DNA of 64,000 nt from Plumapathes pennacea (taxonomy: Eukaryota; Cnidaria; Anthozoa; Antipatharia; Myriopathidae), in contig OZ038465.1 of assembly GCA_964036295.1 (NCBI GenBank), forward strand, positions 24,896,870 to 24,960,869. Direction: 5' to 3'. The notes beneath the pieces are model-generated. The model was given only the letters and a program-made list of their open reading frames with translations. It was not told the DNA's origin and made no database searches. The position numbers and the translations under genes are program-made. Shown piece after piece: positions 1-11,469 of the stretch; the first letter of the stretch is position 1, and each line of letters begins with the position of its first letter.

Positions 1-1087
1 CAGGCGTTAATGCATGATAGATTGTTTAAGCGCCATGGTCGGTTGCGATCTGATAAAGCTAAGGATGGTTACGTCAAGGATAGTTTAGGCGCCTTGCTTT
101 CAGTTTCTAAAAGCTTGGAACTTTAGTGTGTTGTCCTTTCTCTTTCTTTATATTCGACAATGGGGGCGATAGTCTAGCTATCAATAAACGAGATGCCCAT
201 TCCTGATTCTTGTATGTTTGATGGTAATTAGTGTCAAAATGATTTGTTCTCGTTTCACTGCAGAGTGATTAGAGAATAACTAAATAATACGTTTCCGTAG
301 AAATTTTATTGTGTAAACTGACATTCAGCCTGAGAAACATGTCTCTCATAGCGCGCTCCAATACGCACTCGAGCTAGACAACAATCTTATCTTGACGTCC
401 AGATCGTTTCCTGTTATGCGGCCGCAAAATTTGCCTTTACACTGTGAAGTCCATTTCACGTTATCCGCATCAGTTCATACCTGATTTTGTATTTGATTCG
501 TAATACGTAATAAAAAGAAGTTCTAATAAATGTATTGTGCAGACTGAAAGAAGTGTGTGCCATGCGCTCTGTTTTCAAGGGTTTGCAAGTAAATCGCCGC
601 GCTTGGTGGCTAAATAAGAAAAGAGGGAAAAAACCGGCCATTTTTCACCGGCTCGAAAACGCGCGTTTTTCGGGGTGTTTGCCCAGCTCGGCTAATTCTT
701 GATAACCCCAGTTTTCGGACGTTTGCAAAGATTTGTTAATGCGGGAAAACGTACATTTTCAAGATTATACTATTACCCGAAAACTCTGTAAAACATGACA
801 TTTACTTGTAGTTTGCCGCCCCGTGATAATTTCTGCTAACACCACATCAACGGAAATTTACAAAACCAGTTTATTCAAAAAAACGTACGTAATGCGTAGC
901 TTTTCGGATCCGGAAAATTTCGTCAAATGTCACATTCGCTGGGATTTGACGTTCATGATAATCTCGGATAACTCTAGTTTACTTAGGGTTATCTGTACTT
1001 GGATAAGTTCCAATAATGGAACGTTTACTCAAACTATCATGCTGTACTATTCAAGATAATTCAAGGTTTGCCGATAACTCACTGAAA
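1..1087. other. No gene recognised
   Basis: AT-rich sequence with short open frames only. None of them shows a domain, a splice-bounded block or a codon pattern that I can support. The stretch ends at the terminal inverted repeat of the next element. Confidence 0.5.
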
Positions 1088-2252
1088 ATCATGGCCAGAA
1101 ATAGCGGACACGCATGCGCATTAGGGGCTGCAATTTTTTTGGCTTTCAGTGTAAACTAAACAAGAGACTTTCTATGAAGATGGACACAAAAATCATCGTA
1201 CCTTTGAATTAGAGACTAAATAGCAAGCTGTCCAACCGGATTCTCTTATAATACAAGGATACCGAAAATATTAACACAAAATCAATAGCTGTCCATATGC
1301 ACTTCTTGCGTTTTTCCAATGTAAAGATGCAAGACACGTCTAAGAGACAACAGTATGGCAGACAAGCTGAAAACGGCATACTGGATGAGAGTAGCGTACC
1401 GTTTTGCCTCGAAGTTGTTGAAATATCGAAGCTGTTCAATCGGTTCTTACTTCGAGAAAGGTCATTCTTCTGAACAAATTTATTGGTAACCCTCGGCACT
1501 TTGTATCTCTTGCGTTTTTGGATTATAAAGATGTGTTTTGTTGAATTTAGCCGCACAATCACTCGATACGCACGCTTAGTGAAGCAAGGTTCGATGCTAC
1601 TTGCGATCGGTTCTAGCTCCCTCCGATCGGCCCCGGCGATCGACCAAGTTGTTCAAAACAAACTGTGTAGCCTTGTGAGTAAACCATCCTGAAAGTGAGT
1701 TCAGGATTTGTTTTGGGAATTTAATGGAGCTTTGAAAGAAACGTCGCGAATCATGGCGCATAAATACGGTTGTTCAAGAACGGACAAAGAAACTCTGTCC
1801 AGCAAAGCAGGAACTGTTTAAATACCGCTAAATTGTAAGACTTGTTCATCCTTTCTTCTAACTTCAGCATAGAATTTGCAATTAAACCAGAGCACCAAGT
1901 TTTACAAAACTGACCGTGCGCGTCACCAGTCGCTTTGAAACATTTCAGCTTTTCCATTCGCGGCATGCTGTTCCCAATAATCACTACGATCTCGGAACAG
2001 TTTTTCAGCAATCGCAGTGATCGTATAGCAATCCAGCGGTCTCTGAACACTTTTCTGAGCGATCGCAGTGATTGAGTGATCGGAGTGATTGATTGCAATC
2101 CGGCATACTTCAGCTAATTGAACGATTGGTAAACAAACTGCTGCCCGCGATTTTGGGCGGGAAAAGCTGCTGCTGACGCACATTGTGGCGGGAAATACCC
2201 GGCCCGCTGACAATGTTGCAGGCTCAGAATGTCCGCTATTTCTGGCCATGAT
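1088..2252 (-). mobile_element. TIR element, CCAGAAATAGCGGACA family (copy 1)
   Basis: The left end reads ATCATGGCCAGAAATAGCGG and the right end is its reverse complement, giving terminal inverted repeats of about 23 bp. A second copy in opposite orientation lies at 44168-45299 and matches over nearly its whole length. The interior holds short open frames on both strands, including a conserved block shared by the two copies, but no transposase motif is visible, so I read it as a non-autonomous DNA element. No clear target duplication is seen; the outer CATG is palindromic and uninformative. The superfamily is not assigned. Confidence 0.72.
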
Positions 2253-3140
2253 AACGTTTACTACACATTACCAGGGCGTTTACGCGTCAGAAAACCTAAG
2301 TTTTTTTGCCGTGTAACCACGACAAATTTGTGCGCGCTTTTCACACCCGTAAATTATGCAGGTAGCCAGTGTGCTGGCTCTTTCTTTTATCCAGAAGTTG
2401 GTCTGCCTCAATTTGCCAAATTCAGTAAGTGATGTTCCATCAGAGAGGTGTCCTTAGTGTTGAATATCGACGAGGTTTGCTATATGCTTTAGATGGAAAT
2501 GCCGCCGAACCAGCTTCTCCGCCGGGTGCCTTGGAGAGACACAAAATAACCTCTTCTAGTGCAGGGGACCAAGCTTATACGCGTAAGTCAGAATGCGTCC
2601 AAAGAACCTCAAACGCCGTTGGGAAAATGAAATAATTTGAGTTTCAGCGCGACGGGTGCTTCTATATTTTAACGAGAGATTATGAGAAGTATGATTGTAT
2701 AAAAATCGGTCAATAACTCTCTATTTTCCCCATCGCTCGGCGTGCCAAACGACCGCCTGCGACATACATAGGTCACTGAACGCAATGCGGTTTCGATAAT
2801 TTGTTCTGCCCGACCGGAGATCGGTAAACAATTGTGAAGCGAATTTGGATAATGGGCCCGGAAAGTTCATGGAAAATGCGACGAGCCAAAGAATACCTCC
2901 AGTTCAGGCGAGTAAGCTAAATAGTAAGTCTTGGGTGAGTTTGTTACACCTGAAAAATTAACTATTCAAGAACAAATGTGCAAGTGACGTTGTGAGAATT
3001 GATAGTTGAAGTAAGATTTCAGTTACTTTGAAAGGCTCATGTCACTGGAACAAACAGTGTTCAATAACACTATGCTCTATTGTTGACAAATAGAACGTGA
3101 TTCTCCGCTATTAAACTCAGACTGCCTGGTAGTCACTGGC
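2253..3140. other. No gene recognised
   Basis: Short open frames only, with no domain or repeat that I can name. Confidence 0.45.
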
Positions 3141-3500
3141 CAAGACAACACACAAAATAATTTCCTGGTAACCAGCGTTTACATGGCTGGTGTGGTTTCC
3201 TGGCGTTCCGCCTGAGCATTCCACAGGCTGTCATTTGACAAGACAACACAAAATGATTCCCTGCTAACCAGCGTTTATAGCTGGTGTGGTTTCTTGGCGT
3301 TCCGCCTGAGCATTTTACAGGTAATCATTTCACAAGACAACACAAAATGATTCCCTGGTAACCAGCGTTTACATGGCTGGTGTGGTTTCCTGGCGTTCCG
3401 CCTGAGCATTCCACTGAGCTAGTCATTGACAAGACAAGACAATTTAGTGTTCTCTATTTACCAACCTTTCATCGCGCGCGTGGTTTCTTGGCGCTCCGTG
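3141..3500 (+). repeat. Tandem repeat, about 95 bp unit, 3-4 copies
   Basis: Units begin with CAAGACAACACA at 3141, 3239 and 3333, and with a diverged form at 3430. Spacing is 98, 94 and 97 bp. Each unit carries a block built around CCAGCGTTTACATGGCTGG followed by TTCCGCCTGAGCATT. The last unit is degenerate. Confidence 0.85.
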
Positions 3501-5237
3501 TATTCTGTATAGGTGTATACTTTTAATTTTATGTTATTCACAAACAAAAAACTTACTTCCCAGCCAATGCTCGCAACTCAAAAGCAAAGTATCGACAGAA
3601 GTCAGTTGCAGTGCAAATGCAGAATAATTGTGACTGCGACAGACGCAGTGCCCACTGACAATGGATTGTATAACACTTAAGTGAAAATATATCCCCAATT
3701 TTACCAGTATATATACAGTTCTTTGATTTACACGCCTGTTGGAATATCATAGTTTTTTAGCAGTTCATTTCGGTTATTCACCGCAGCTGATTATTTTGAA
3801 TATCTAAAATACACTTCGTTTTATAAGTTCTAATATCATGCACGAAAAGGCGATTTCGTGGCGTCCTGAACACACGGAACGCCATCGGCTACGAGATACC
3901 CGGTGAAAGAAATGTACAACGCAAGTCCCGCCGACCGCGTAACAAACCTTGTGAGAGCGGACTCAGTCAAACACAGCACTATTTTAGTAAATATAAATTT
4001 CTTGTTCCTCACCGTGTACTCGCTCAGCCAGCTTTCGACGAACGATCGGTGAGTCACGCACGTTCTACTTGTACATTTTTACATAATTTTAGATTGAAGC
4101 TAAAGAAAAATCAGGACTCTTGTATTAGGTATCTGAAATAAACATACAGGGCTAGACTAGAGTTCAATAGGTCAGCATGGAACCATAAGTAATGTCATTT
4201 ATGGCTTCCGGCATTAATGCACTTGCGGTCATGGGATTTGGGTTACAAACCACAGTGACGTCACAGACCTAGCAACCAGGGCCACACCCAGGTTAGACTC
4301 AAAATTTGCGCCGTCTCGTCATGGAATCGAAAATCAATTTGTCTAAATTCGAATCTCAAATTAGATGCTGAAGCCGTTATCAAAATCTTACAAAAGACTC
4401 TTCCAAGGTTAGTTATCAGTGAAAAATGTCCGGTATTATTCCAGTAATAGTCAATTCAATCAGGCTGATCCACACCAAGCAACTCTAAACTGTCATGAAA
4501 TCAGCATGATAGCATCCAGTTCCTGTTTTAGGAATAAATTACATTCGCGGGGTATTACCATTTTACGCGGGAAGGACAAGAGGCAGGATTGAGAGCGCTG
4601 GCGAATCGCTTGCGTAGTGGTATAATCAGTTGAGTGTAAGCTATTGCTATTGCAGTTAATCTGCGAGATTCATTCGGGCCAATTTTGCGTGTACGTTCTG
4701 GTCACATGTTTGGTTTCGTTGCCGGATCTTGCTCTGTAATTGTTAAGCAGCAAGTTTCAGGATGGGTAGATTTATTAGTTTAGACTTCTGTTTCTTAAAG
4801 TATGGCTCGTAGCCTTAACAATTATATATTGAAGTGATTGTGGCTCTTTTTGTGTGACGGCCAGATCCGTTCAATCGCTGGTTTTGAGCGAACCATATTA
4901 CTGTGAGATCACCTCGCGAACGAAGCCCGGGGTGCTTGTCAAAGGTCTAGCCCTCGGCCCGCGTATTGTATTATCTGATCACAACATAATTACTTGTAAA
5001 CTCGCACAGGCCCAAAGGTTTATATAGTGCCTTTGAGAAAGATTGAGTTTAGTTTTCAAAACTGATCGATGTTTGGACATTAATTGCAGGCAGCCGGAAG
5101 AATGATATCACTTGCTTTATTGAATGTATTTTACTCATTGCGGCAAATGGAATGGTTAAAAGCTAAATTAAGCTTTGTTAGGAGAACACAAGACAAAACT
5201 CCGGGCAGACTCACACAGAAAGTACAAAAGCATTACG
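3501..5237. other. No gene recognised
   Basis: Non-coding by inspection. The short minus-strand frames at 3553-3750 and 3836-4057 have no recognisable domain and no convincing splice context. Confidence 0.45.
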
Positions 5238-5493
5238 GTGCACATAAGCCTTCAGAGGATACATTTTTATACGAAATTAGGAAGTAATCTAAGCAACTTA
5301 TGCCCAAAAGAAAGCCCTTCCGAAGCGTTCTTATATATTTTTTTTCGCCCGGTAAACATGCGAAAAAGTGCCATTTTGACTTCCGGTTTAGATTTTGTCC
5401 GCGTAAGATGATTGATCAAGGGCCTGGGCTGTGACGTTAGAGGAGTGGCGTCTCGACTCGTCCGGACAGAGTTTTCACCGGTTTTACTCCAAA

Positions 5494-5719
5494 ATGCCTT
5501 ATAGATGTGTTGTTGGAGGCTGCTCCTGGGAGCCAGATCATAAGCAAGGATTCGCATTTTATGATTCAGTTTCCGAATGACCAAAGAGGTGAAGCGAGGA
5601 AGCGAAAGAGAAATGGTCCAGTTTGTCAAGGCCAAACGTGTGAAATGGGAGCTGATGATCAATTCCGGTTCTGCTCAGCTTATTTCAAACCAGATGATTT
5701 TGACATTGCATGGAATTGA
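5494..5719 (+). pseudogene. Broken THAP zinc-finger domain
   Basis: Reading from the ATG at 5494 gives MPYRCVVGGCSWEPDHKQG, the start of a THAP domain with the first two zinc-binding cysteines (C-x4-C). That frame stops at 5580. The FPNDQR block, the QFVKAKR block and the final CSAYFKPDDF block (third cysteine) are all present in order but lie in different frames, so at least two frameshifts have occurred. THAP domains bind DNA in transposases and in host transcription factors; the surrounding long inverted repeats favour a transposase origin. Confidence 0.8.
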
Positions 5720-6402
5720 CAATAACGAATTGGACAATCTCGACTTGGACCTGGTCGAATTGGACAATCTCGGTATTGTAGTACGAAGTTGATAAGAAGG
5801 GGAAAGATTGACTGAGTAATCGTCAGGTCCCACAGTTTGTCGGCGGGTAGTAAGTAATTATATTTAATCCAAAATATATTCAGCTGTGGGAAGTTTGTTA
5901 CCTTTTCTATCGTAGGTATCGAATATCAAATGAGCAAACCATCGCGTTCGCCGGAGGTTTATGTCGATGAAGTCAACACTGCGACACTGCAATTTATGTT
6001 TGAAACCGAGCGAAAGATGGTTTTTCGGCTAGATTTTTCTAGGGCTATAGTCGACCGTGTGCCGGATTTGCGGCACATATTTACTCAAACAACTTGGTTT
6101 CCACATCACCGAAGTTAGACGGCGGCCGCAGAAGTTGGAAATTTTTGGCAAACTCCGAAAGGAGTCGTTCTGACTGTTGACAGTCGCCTGTTGATCCACC
6201 GCGGCGAAAGCAAAATCCTCCAAACGGTGAAGAAGGGCGCCATAAACCGCAATTAAAGTGTAATACTTTATTGTGTATCCGTACAGGGAAGTTTAGAATG
6301 ACTGTTTTTGTACATTCCAGGAGTTTTCAGAAGAGCCGCGCTCTCTCGAAGTCAAATATAAGTGACCGTGGTCAACTGCCGTGACGAATTACGCAACTGC
6401 TC

Positions 6403-6514
6403 TCAGTCGAAATCCCGAGCGAGAGTTATCGTGAGACATCCGCATCCGCATCTCAATGTTTGTGAATGCCGATGCTGCCGTAGCACATCAACATTGCAAT
6501 TCCCACACGAACAC
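6403..6514 (-). pseudogene. CxCGxC cysteine-motif exon relic
   Basis: On the minus strand a splice acceptor (TTTTAG at 6515-6520) precedes an open block beginning CSCGNCNVDVLR, followed by a degenerate Cys-Gly-rich stretch. This resembles cysteine-rich zinc-binding exons (CxCGxC followed by a CxCC-like motif) that I recall from invertebrate multigene families and the P2X C-terminal region. The second half of the motif is not intact. It may be a captured exon or part of an antisense gene; no function is claimed. Confidence 0.4.
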
Positions 6515-7240
6515 CTAAAATATGAGTAAAACACAGAGAAGCAATTACAGATGTACCACATAAACAAATCCAAAACTCGGACATATTTTACGCTTACCAA
6601 CTACTGGCTCCAAAATGTTCTTCCGAGCGATCTTGCAGTGTTATGGTTCTTGTTCTTTTCCCTCCCTTTCCTTTCTGTTACGCTTCATGCCATTCTTGGT
6701 CAGCAAGTAGCTCTTGTCAGCGCACGGGTTGGACTTAATAGTGGATATCGTACAGTATACACGCGGAATCAATGTAATATAGTTCAGATCTACCGATCTA
6801 CCAATCTACAGATATACCGCTTTCTTCATTGCTTCTAGAGCTCGCCATTGCCGTACGAGTCCAAAAACACGGGTAAACAGCGAGAAAAACGTACACAAAC
6901 CTGATAAATAAGAGCTATGAAGAGGTGCCGAGCCGAAACGCGCCACTCCTCTGACGTCACAGGTCCCAGTCTCCTACATTGCGCGGTCTGAATTTTATAT
7001 TTCCGATTTCAAACGCGTGAAAAAATATAAGAACGCTTCGGAAAGGCTTTCTTTTGGGCATAAGTTGCTTAGATTACTTCCTAATTTCGTATAAAAATGT
7101 ATCCTCTGAAGGCTTATGTGCACTTTAACTCGTGCATGGCGCAACCTTGTGCGAAAAAAAAAGAACACCTTGGCTTTCAACCAGCTACTATTGCTGCGAA
7201 ATACTATAATTTCGGATATATTTTTTACGACTTCGGTTAC

Positions 7241-7592
7241 TACCTGACCCGGCAGAATCTTAGTGCTGCAATGTTCTGAGGAAGTGTGTGTTTCGGCACG
7301 AATCTTTGTGAAGGAACATTGTATAGAAGTGAAGTCAAATTCAGGTAAACTTGTTGCCGTCCAGTTTCAGCAGTTTTCTTGTCGTTGCGATTGTAATTCA
7401 ATCAAAACAAGTAAGATCTCGCTTGTGCCAAGTAAACATCTCGGCGTTTAACCAGCTCACTTTGGGATCTTTCTATTTTTACCTGACCCGACAGAATCTT
7501 AGTTGCTGTAATGTTCCCAGGAAGTGGATGTTTCGACACGAATCTTTGTGAGGGAATACTATTGCACGGAAGTGAAGTCGAAATCAGGTAAA
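7241..7592 (+). repeat. Two direct ~110 bp units with TACCTGA / TCAGGTA ends
   Basis: Unit 1 (about 7241-7349) and unit 2 (about 7480-7592) share the block from ACCTGACCCG through CACGAATCTTTGTGA to the final CAGGTAAA. Each unit starts with TACCTGA or ACCTGA and ends with TCAGGTA, so each is bounded by a 7 bp inverted repeat. The 130 bp between them are unrelated. Confidence 0.7.
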
Positions 7593-8063
7593 ATCGTTTT
7601 TGTAGTGATTGGCTTTTTTCCAAGACTGATATATGCTTCAATCTTGCGTATCAGCTTACTTTTGTAGGATAAAAAAGTTGTCAATTTTAATGCCCGGCGA
7701 CGGACGGTATTTGCGCAGAAGTTCTGGGTATCAGTCTATTTGTCAAAGAAAAAATGGCAAACTTTAAAGAGACTCAAAAATACAGCAAAAGTGCCTCAAA
7801 GATCAGTGAATTCTTGATATCCGGCTTTCACAAAGTATCTCAGCAGGCTGGCGTTTGCGCCCCACGGGAAACATTCTCACCCCAGGAGCGAGGCGTTTGC
7901 GTGCTGTTTTGCTTATACCTTTGCTCGCCGCAGTTAACTGGGATTAAAACAGCTTGGTTAGCAACGGATAATTACGGCTCAACCTGGCTGCGGCTCCTAA
8001 TGAGTGATTGTTTTGACTAATCATAGTAAGTAGCGTGCCAATATACCAGTTTTTGTTTATATT
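7593..8063. other. No gene recognised
   Basis: An open frame at 7754-8020 on the plus strand has no recognisable motif and no splice context. Nothing else is seen. Confidence 0.4.
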
Positions 8064-9485
8064 TATCCCCGAGCGTAAGAGGGTAATAATCACGACGCTA
8101 ACGTATCGCGCTATTTTGAGAGTCCAAGCAGGTCGCCATCTCGAAATCTAATGTTCATCTGTCAGTCAGTCAAGGGGCAGACAACACTTCATGTAAAGAC
8201 TAACGGAAAACTATTCTACTCCTTATAAGGCAGTTCGTTCCTTATAAAGGATGCGTGCGTCGGATCAAATTTGACAGATTTGAACTGAACTTTGAAGGAA
8301 TGTCAAACATCGAATGGATAATTAATACGTTCTGCGTTAATGAAATGAATTTGGAAGCTAAAATACTGAATGAAGTTCGTCTTCGAAAAGGAAGAGAGTA
8401 TGACAGAGCAAGGCAAGCGTGAAACAATCGAAGAGCAGAAAATCTGTCTTGAGCAAAGACGCGAAGTACAAACCCTTCAAAAACAAAAGCAGGGACCAGA
8501 AGTTGCTGCCACAAAAAGATAATATGACATAGAGTATTAGAAGCAAAAGCGGACACAGCAGACAACTTACCTCCGCAAAGACAACAGTGCATGAATGGAT
8601 CGCAATCAGTATGTTGCACGTTTTCTTGTCAAACATGCAGAATTTTGCTCAACTGATGAAAACGGCGTTTATTACTTTGGCTAATTTTGCCAAAGTGTGA
8701 TATAATGAGAACTTATTGCAACTTTTATCACATTATCAAAATATCATTTTCTGTTGTTTTCAGTGTTGTTTATTCACTATATATTTTAAGAAAAATAATA
8801 TAAAACGTTAATTATCTATACTAGAAATACGATAATCGCATATACCCCCTCACTCTGCCATTGATGGGAATTTTTCTTTGGTAACTCCCAACAAGAGTAG
8901 CCTTTGTTTTACCGAAATGTTGACTCAATCTTTTTTTCGAACTCAAGTGCTACACGCAAAGGAAGGAGAAAAAGAATGGTGTGTGTTATACTTTTGCGTT
9001 GAAAAAAGAATCGATTGCGTGACGAAGTACGTATTTCCCACGGTCGGCACATCAAATTAATTCATACAGTCTGCCAAGCACGTTCTCGAAATTTAATACT
9101 CAAAGTTTGAAGTTGGTCGGCCGTCGTAGTACGGGAAAAAAGGAACACTGATTTTCCAATTTTGAATTCATAGGCAGTACAATTAAATAGGCTTCCTGTG
9201 CGATTTGTTTTTACTACTGCATGCACCAGACTCAGGCATGCATATTTAATAGGCTCGAATTGTTTTGTATGTGAACTGACTCAAAACAGCAAGATTTCTC
9301 CCAGAATCAAAGCAAAACTTGCCCAGTTTACTTCAAATTATACACGGGCTTCAGACCCAGTAATATTTCTAAGGGCTTGTGAACGATTCTCGCTGCAATC
9401 ACCGCGTGCCAGACTACAGAAAAATAAGACATCTGACTAAATCATTCAAGACTCCAAGTTCCGATTGCTTTGAGCGAATACGGTA

Positions 9486-10253
9486 CATCGCCAGAAATTT
9501 CGGACATTTTGCGTCCACGGTTGCTTCCGGTCTTTCCCAGCGGCGTGCGGTATGAGCATGCGCCATTCACACATTCAACATTGTTACGTACTTTGCCTCA
9601 GTGGGGTGGGGGAGGGATGGGTTTCTCCGGTTCAAAAAGAGACTGCTACGTTTAGGAGACGTGCCGCTGAACGACCTAGTTGAAATTAGCTTTCGTTTGG
9701 TGCAATTTTCATGCGATTTGGAGCTTCCCAGCCCAAAATATCAACATCCGAAGTCAGCATATTTCACGGGAGGTATTCGCCATGGCGGACTGTGAACTGC
9801 AAATTCAAACACAAAAAGTACACATCGAATTTGCTCCAGGGGACTGACTGAGGCTTCACAGGAGATGTTCAATCCTTCGACAATCAGGTACGGGGTAGAC
9901 ATTTTGCGTTATACCCAAGGTTCTTGTATTAAATGCAGCTTAAAAAGTGACAGTAGCCAGTTTTGAGCGTATTCTGCTATCAATCCCTTCTTACGTCGGC
10001 CGAAATTTTAAATTCAAAAAAGTACACATCGAATTTTACCGGAGATAAATATTTTTTGTACTGTTGTGTTTAGGAAGCTTTCCTCTTCCGAATGCTGCCC
10101 AGACATTTTTACGAACGTGCTTCAGTTAAGCGAAAAGCGTAATTTATTATCAGATCCCATACATTTCTTTGTTATTTCTTGAGCGGCTGTCAGCGTGAAA
10201 CCTGATGCCTCTTCCGAGATGGCGCAACCGGATGTCTGAAATTTCTGGCGATG
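9486..10253. mobile_element. 768 bp TIR element nested in element B
   Basis: It starts CATCGCCAGAAATTTCGGAC and ends with a near-perfect reverse complement. The ends resemble those of the 1088-2252 element (CCAGAAAT, two variable bases, CGGACA). The related copy of element B lacks this block: at 58436-58440 the sequence runs CGGTA straight into GCCGAAAC, whereas here the 768 bp lie between them. It is therefore a real, later insertion. The target duplication is at most one or two bases. No coding capacity is seen. Confidence 0.8.
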
Positions 10254-10351
10254 AGCCGAAACTAGCGACAGAAGCGTAGTAAAACAATACTTCGAGGGAA
10301 AATGATCAGCATACAGATTTTAATACATTCTTGAAGTGATCGAGTTACAAG

Positions 10352-10804
10352 CTATACGGGATAGAATATATTTGTCACGGTGATTGTTCGATTTCCACTG
10401 ACTAACCTTTGTTGCTTGTCCTTTCTAAATAAGTATCTGAGTTTAACACAAAACGGCGTCTGAAGCTCCCGATTTGCTTTCAAGCAATGTTCCCTTTGCG
10501 GAGTTGTCTGTGTTACCCGCTTCTGTTCATGTCGCTTTTGGTCGGCATTCATGCGCTGTTGTCTTTGTGTAGTCTTCTCTTCGGCCCGCTTTTTCTTCTG
10601 AAGTTTCCGATTTGCGTTCAAGCGCTGTTCTCTTTGCGGAGTTGTCTGCGTTACCCGCTTCTGTTCATGTCGCTTTCCATCGGCATTCATGCGCTGTTGT
10701 TCGCTCGTTTCACGATTTTGCCTTGCTCGTGCCTGTTCCTTTCTCATTTGAAGACGAGCTTCGCGAGACTGTTGTGTTTCAAGTTTTTCAGTTAAGTTTT
10801 CCAT
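10352..10804 (-). CDS. Arg/Gln-rich repetitive open frame of element B
   Basis: The 150-residue frame is extremely rich in Arg, Gln, Glu and Lys and is built from two copies of a unit of about 45 residues (blocks QQRMNAD, KRHEQKRVTQTT, PQRE). It is predicted to be a charged alpha-helical or coiled-coil protein. I recall similar EQRExRL-type low-complexity regions in front of Helitron-like and other invertebrate replicases, but no catalytic domain follows here, so this is only a resemblance. The equivalent frame in the 56-59 kb copy has an in-frame stop after about 40 residues, and the opposite arm at 8350-8540 is also broken. I expect a decayed N-terminal exon rather than a working gene. Confidence 0.4.
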   Translation of the reverse strand: MENLTEKLETQQSREARLQMRKEQARARQNRETSEQQRMNADGKRHEQKRVTQTTPQREQRLNANRKLQKKKRAEEKTTQRQQRMNADQKRHEQKRVTQTTPQREHCLKANRELQTPFCVKLRYLFRKDKQQRLVSGNRTITVTNIFYPV

Positions 10805-11040
10805 TTTCGTGAACTCAGCTACGATATATTGTTGCTTCGTTCAAATCTAATTTCTCTAAGTTACTCCGAGTAAAACAACAGGGCACACGTGATCGATCCG
10901 ACCTTTGTTATTGGTTAGCGGGGTAACCGCGCCTAAAGTCGTACGCCAGACAGACAGACTGACAGACAACGTTAAATTTCGAGATGGCGACAGGCTTGTA
11001 GTCCCCAAGTAGGCGGTATAACACAAGTAGGCGGTATAAT

Positions 11041-11140
11041 ATTACTGCATTAGTGTCGTGAGTATTTCCCTCACTTCGTTCGGGGATAATATTACTGCAT
11101 TAGTGTCGTGAGTATTTCCCTCACTTCGTTCGGGGATTAT
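11041..11140 (+). repeat. 50 bp hairpin-bearing unit in tandem, two copies
   Basis: ATTACTGCATTAGTGTCGTG begins at 11041 and again at 11091. Each copy includes the GTGAG/CTCAC hairpin and ends CGGGGAT. Confidence 0.9.
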
Positions 11141-11203
11141 ATAATCTCATCTAAATGCGCGGAAAGTTGGGAGAACGCGACAGGCCTTGTGGTGTCCCTA
11201 AAC

Positions 11204-11469
11204 TTAGGCTCGGATCACACGAACCGACCTTAATTCAGCGAAATATGTTCACGTGAAGTACAGCGTTTGACTAAATTAAATTTCAACTAATTGCATTTGG
11301 AGCGGCTGGTCGATCTTCACGGCTAGTGCTGCCGCGAAGAACTGCTACAGTTGAATTCAGCTCAATTAAGTTTGGCGTTTGACTCAACAGGCAATAAATT
11401 AATTTGGGTCGACCTAAAACTGTAATTTAGTTCGGCTCATGTGAAGTACGGCCTTTGACCCGGGCCTAA
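11204..11469. mobile_element. MITE, 266 bp, TTAGGCTCGGATCA ends
   Basis: Left end TTAGGCTCGGATCA and right end TGACCCGGGCCTAA are reverse complements with two mismatches. There is no coding capacity. The interior repeats CTCATGTGAAGTACG-like blocks in both orientations. Confidence 0.6.

Larger units (their letters stand above)
5238..7123 (+). mobile_element. THAP-bearing DNA transposon with ~105 bp TIRs
   Basis: The block 5238-5345, starting GTGCACATAAGCC, recurs as its reverse complement at about 7018-7123 with only a few differences. The right flank reads TTAA just outside the repeat and the left flank reads TTAC, consistent with a TTAA target duplication that has picked up one change. Inside are a frameshifted THAP domain (plus strand, 5494) and a separate CxCGxC cysteine exon relic (minus strand, 6514-6403). 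THAP domains occur at the N-terminus of P-element and Kolobok transposases, and Kolobok elements duplicate TTAA, so a Kolobok-like assignment is reasonable but not proven. The element looks inactive. Confidence 0.75.
8064..11135. mobile_element. Element B: long imperfect inverted ends carrying a hairpin (copy 1)
   Basis: The left end (8064-8170) starts TATCCCCGAGCG and contains GTCGCCATCTCGAAAT; the right end (about 10940-11135) carries the same blocks in reverse complement. The terminal part of the right end holds GTGAG, seven bases, CTCAC, a short hairpin, and is tandemly doubled. Both arms also contain related Arg/Gln-rich coding remnants (8350-8540 plus strand; 10352-10804 minus strand), so the whole element is close to a large inverted duplication. 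A partial second copy is at 56225-59140, and the window edge (63950-64000) holds the start of another. The superfamily is not assigned. Confidence 0.6.

Noticed and set aside
3141..3500. Regular repeats that might suggest a CRISPR array
   Set aside because: Whole ~95 bp units repeat with no variable spacers, and the window is eukaryotic.
10487..10795. 102-codon plus-strand frame in element B
   Set aside because: It is the antisense shadow of the Arg/Gln-rich frame, giving Leu/Phe-rich nonsense.
8064..11135. Helitron assignment for element B
   Set aside because: The terminal hairpin and Arg/Gln-rich frame are suggestive, but the ends form inverted repeats and no Rep or helicase domain is present.
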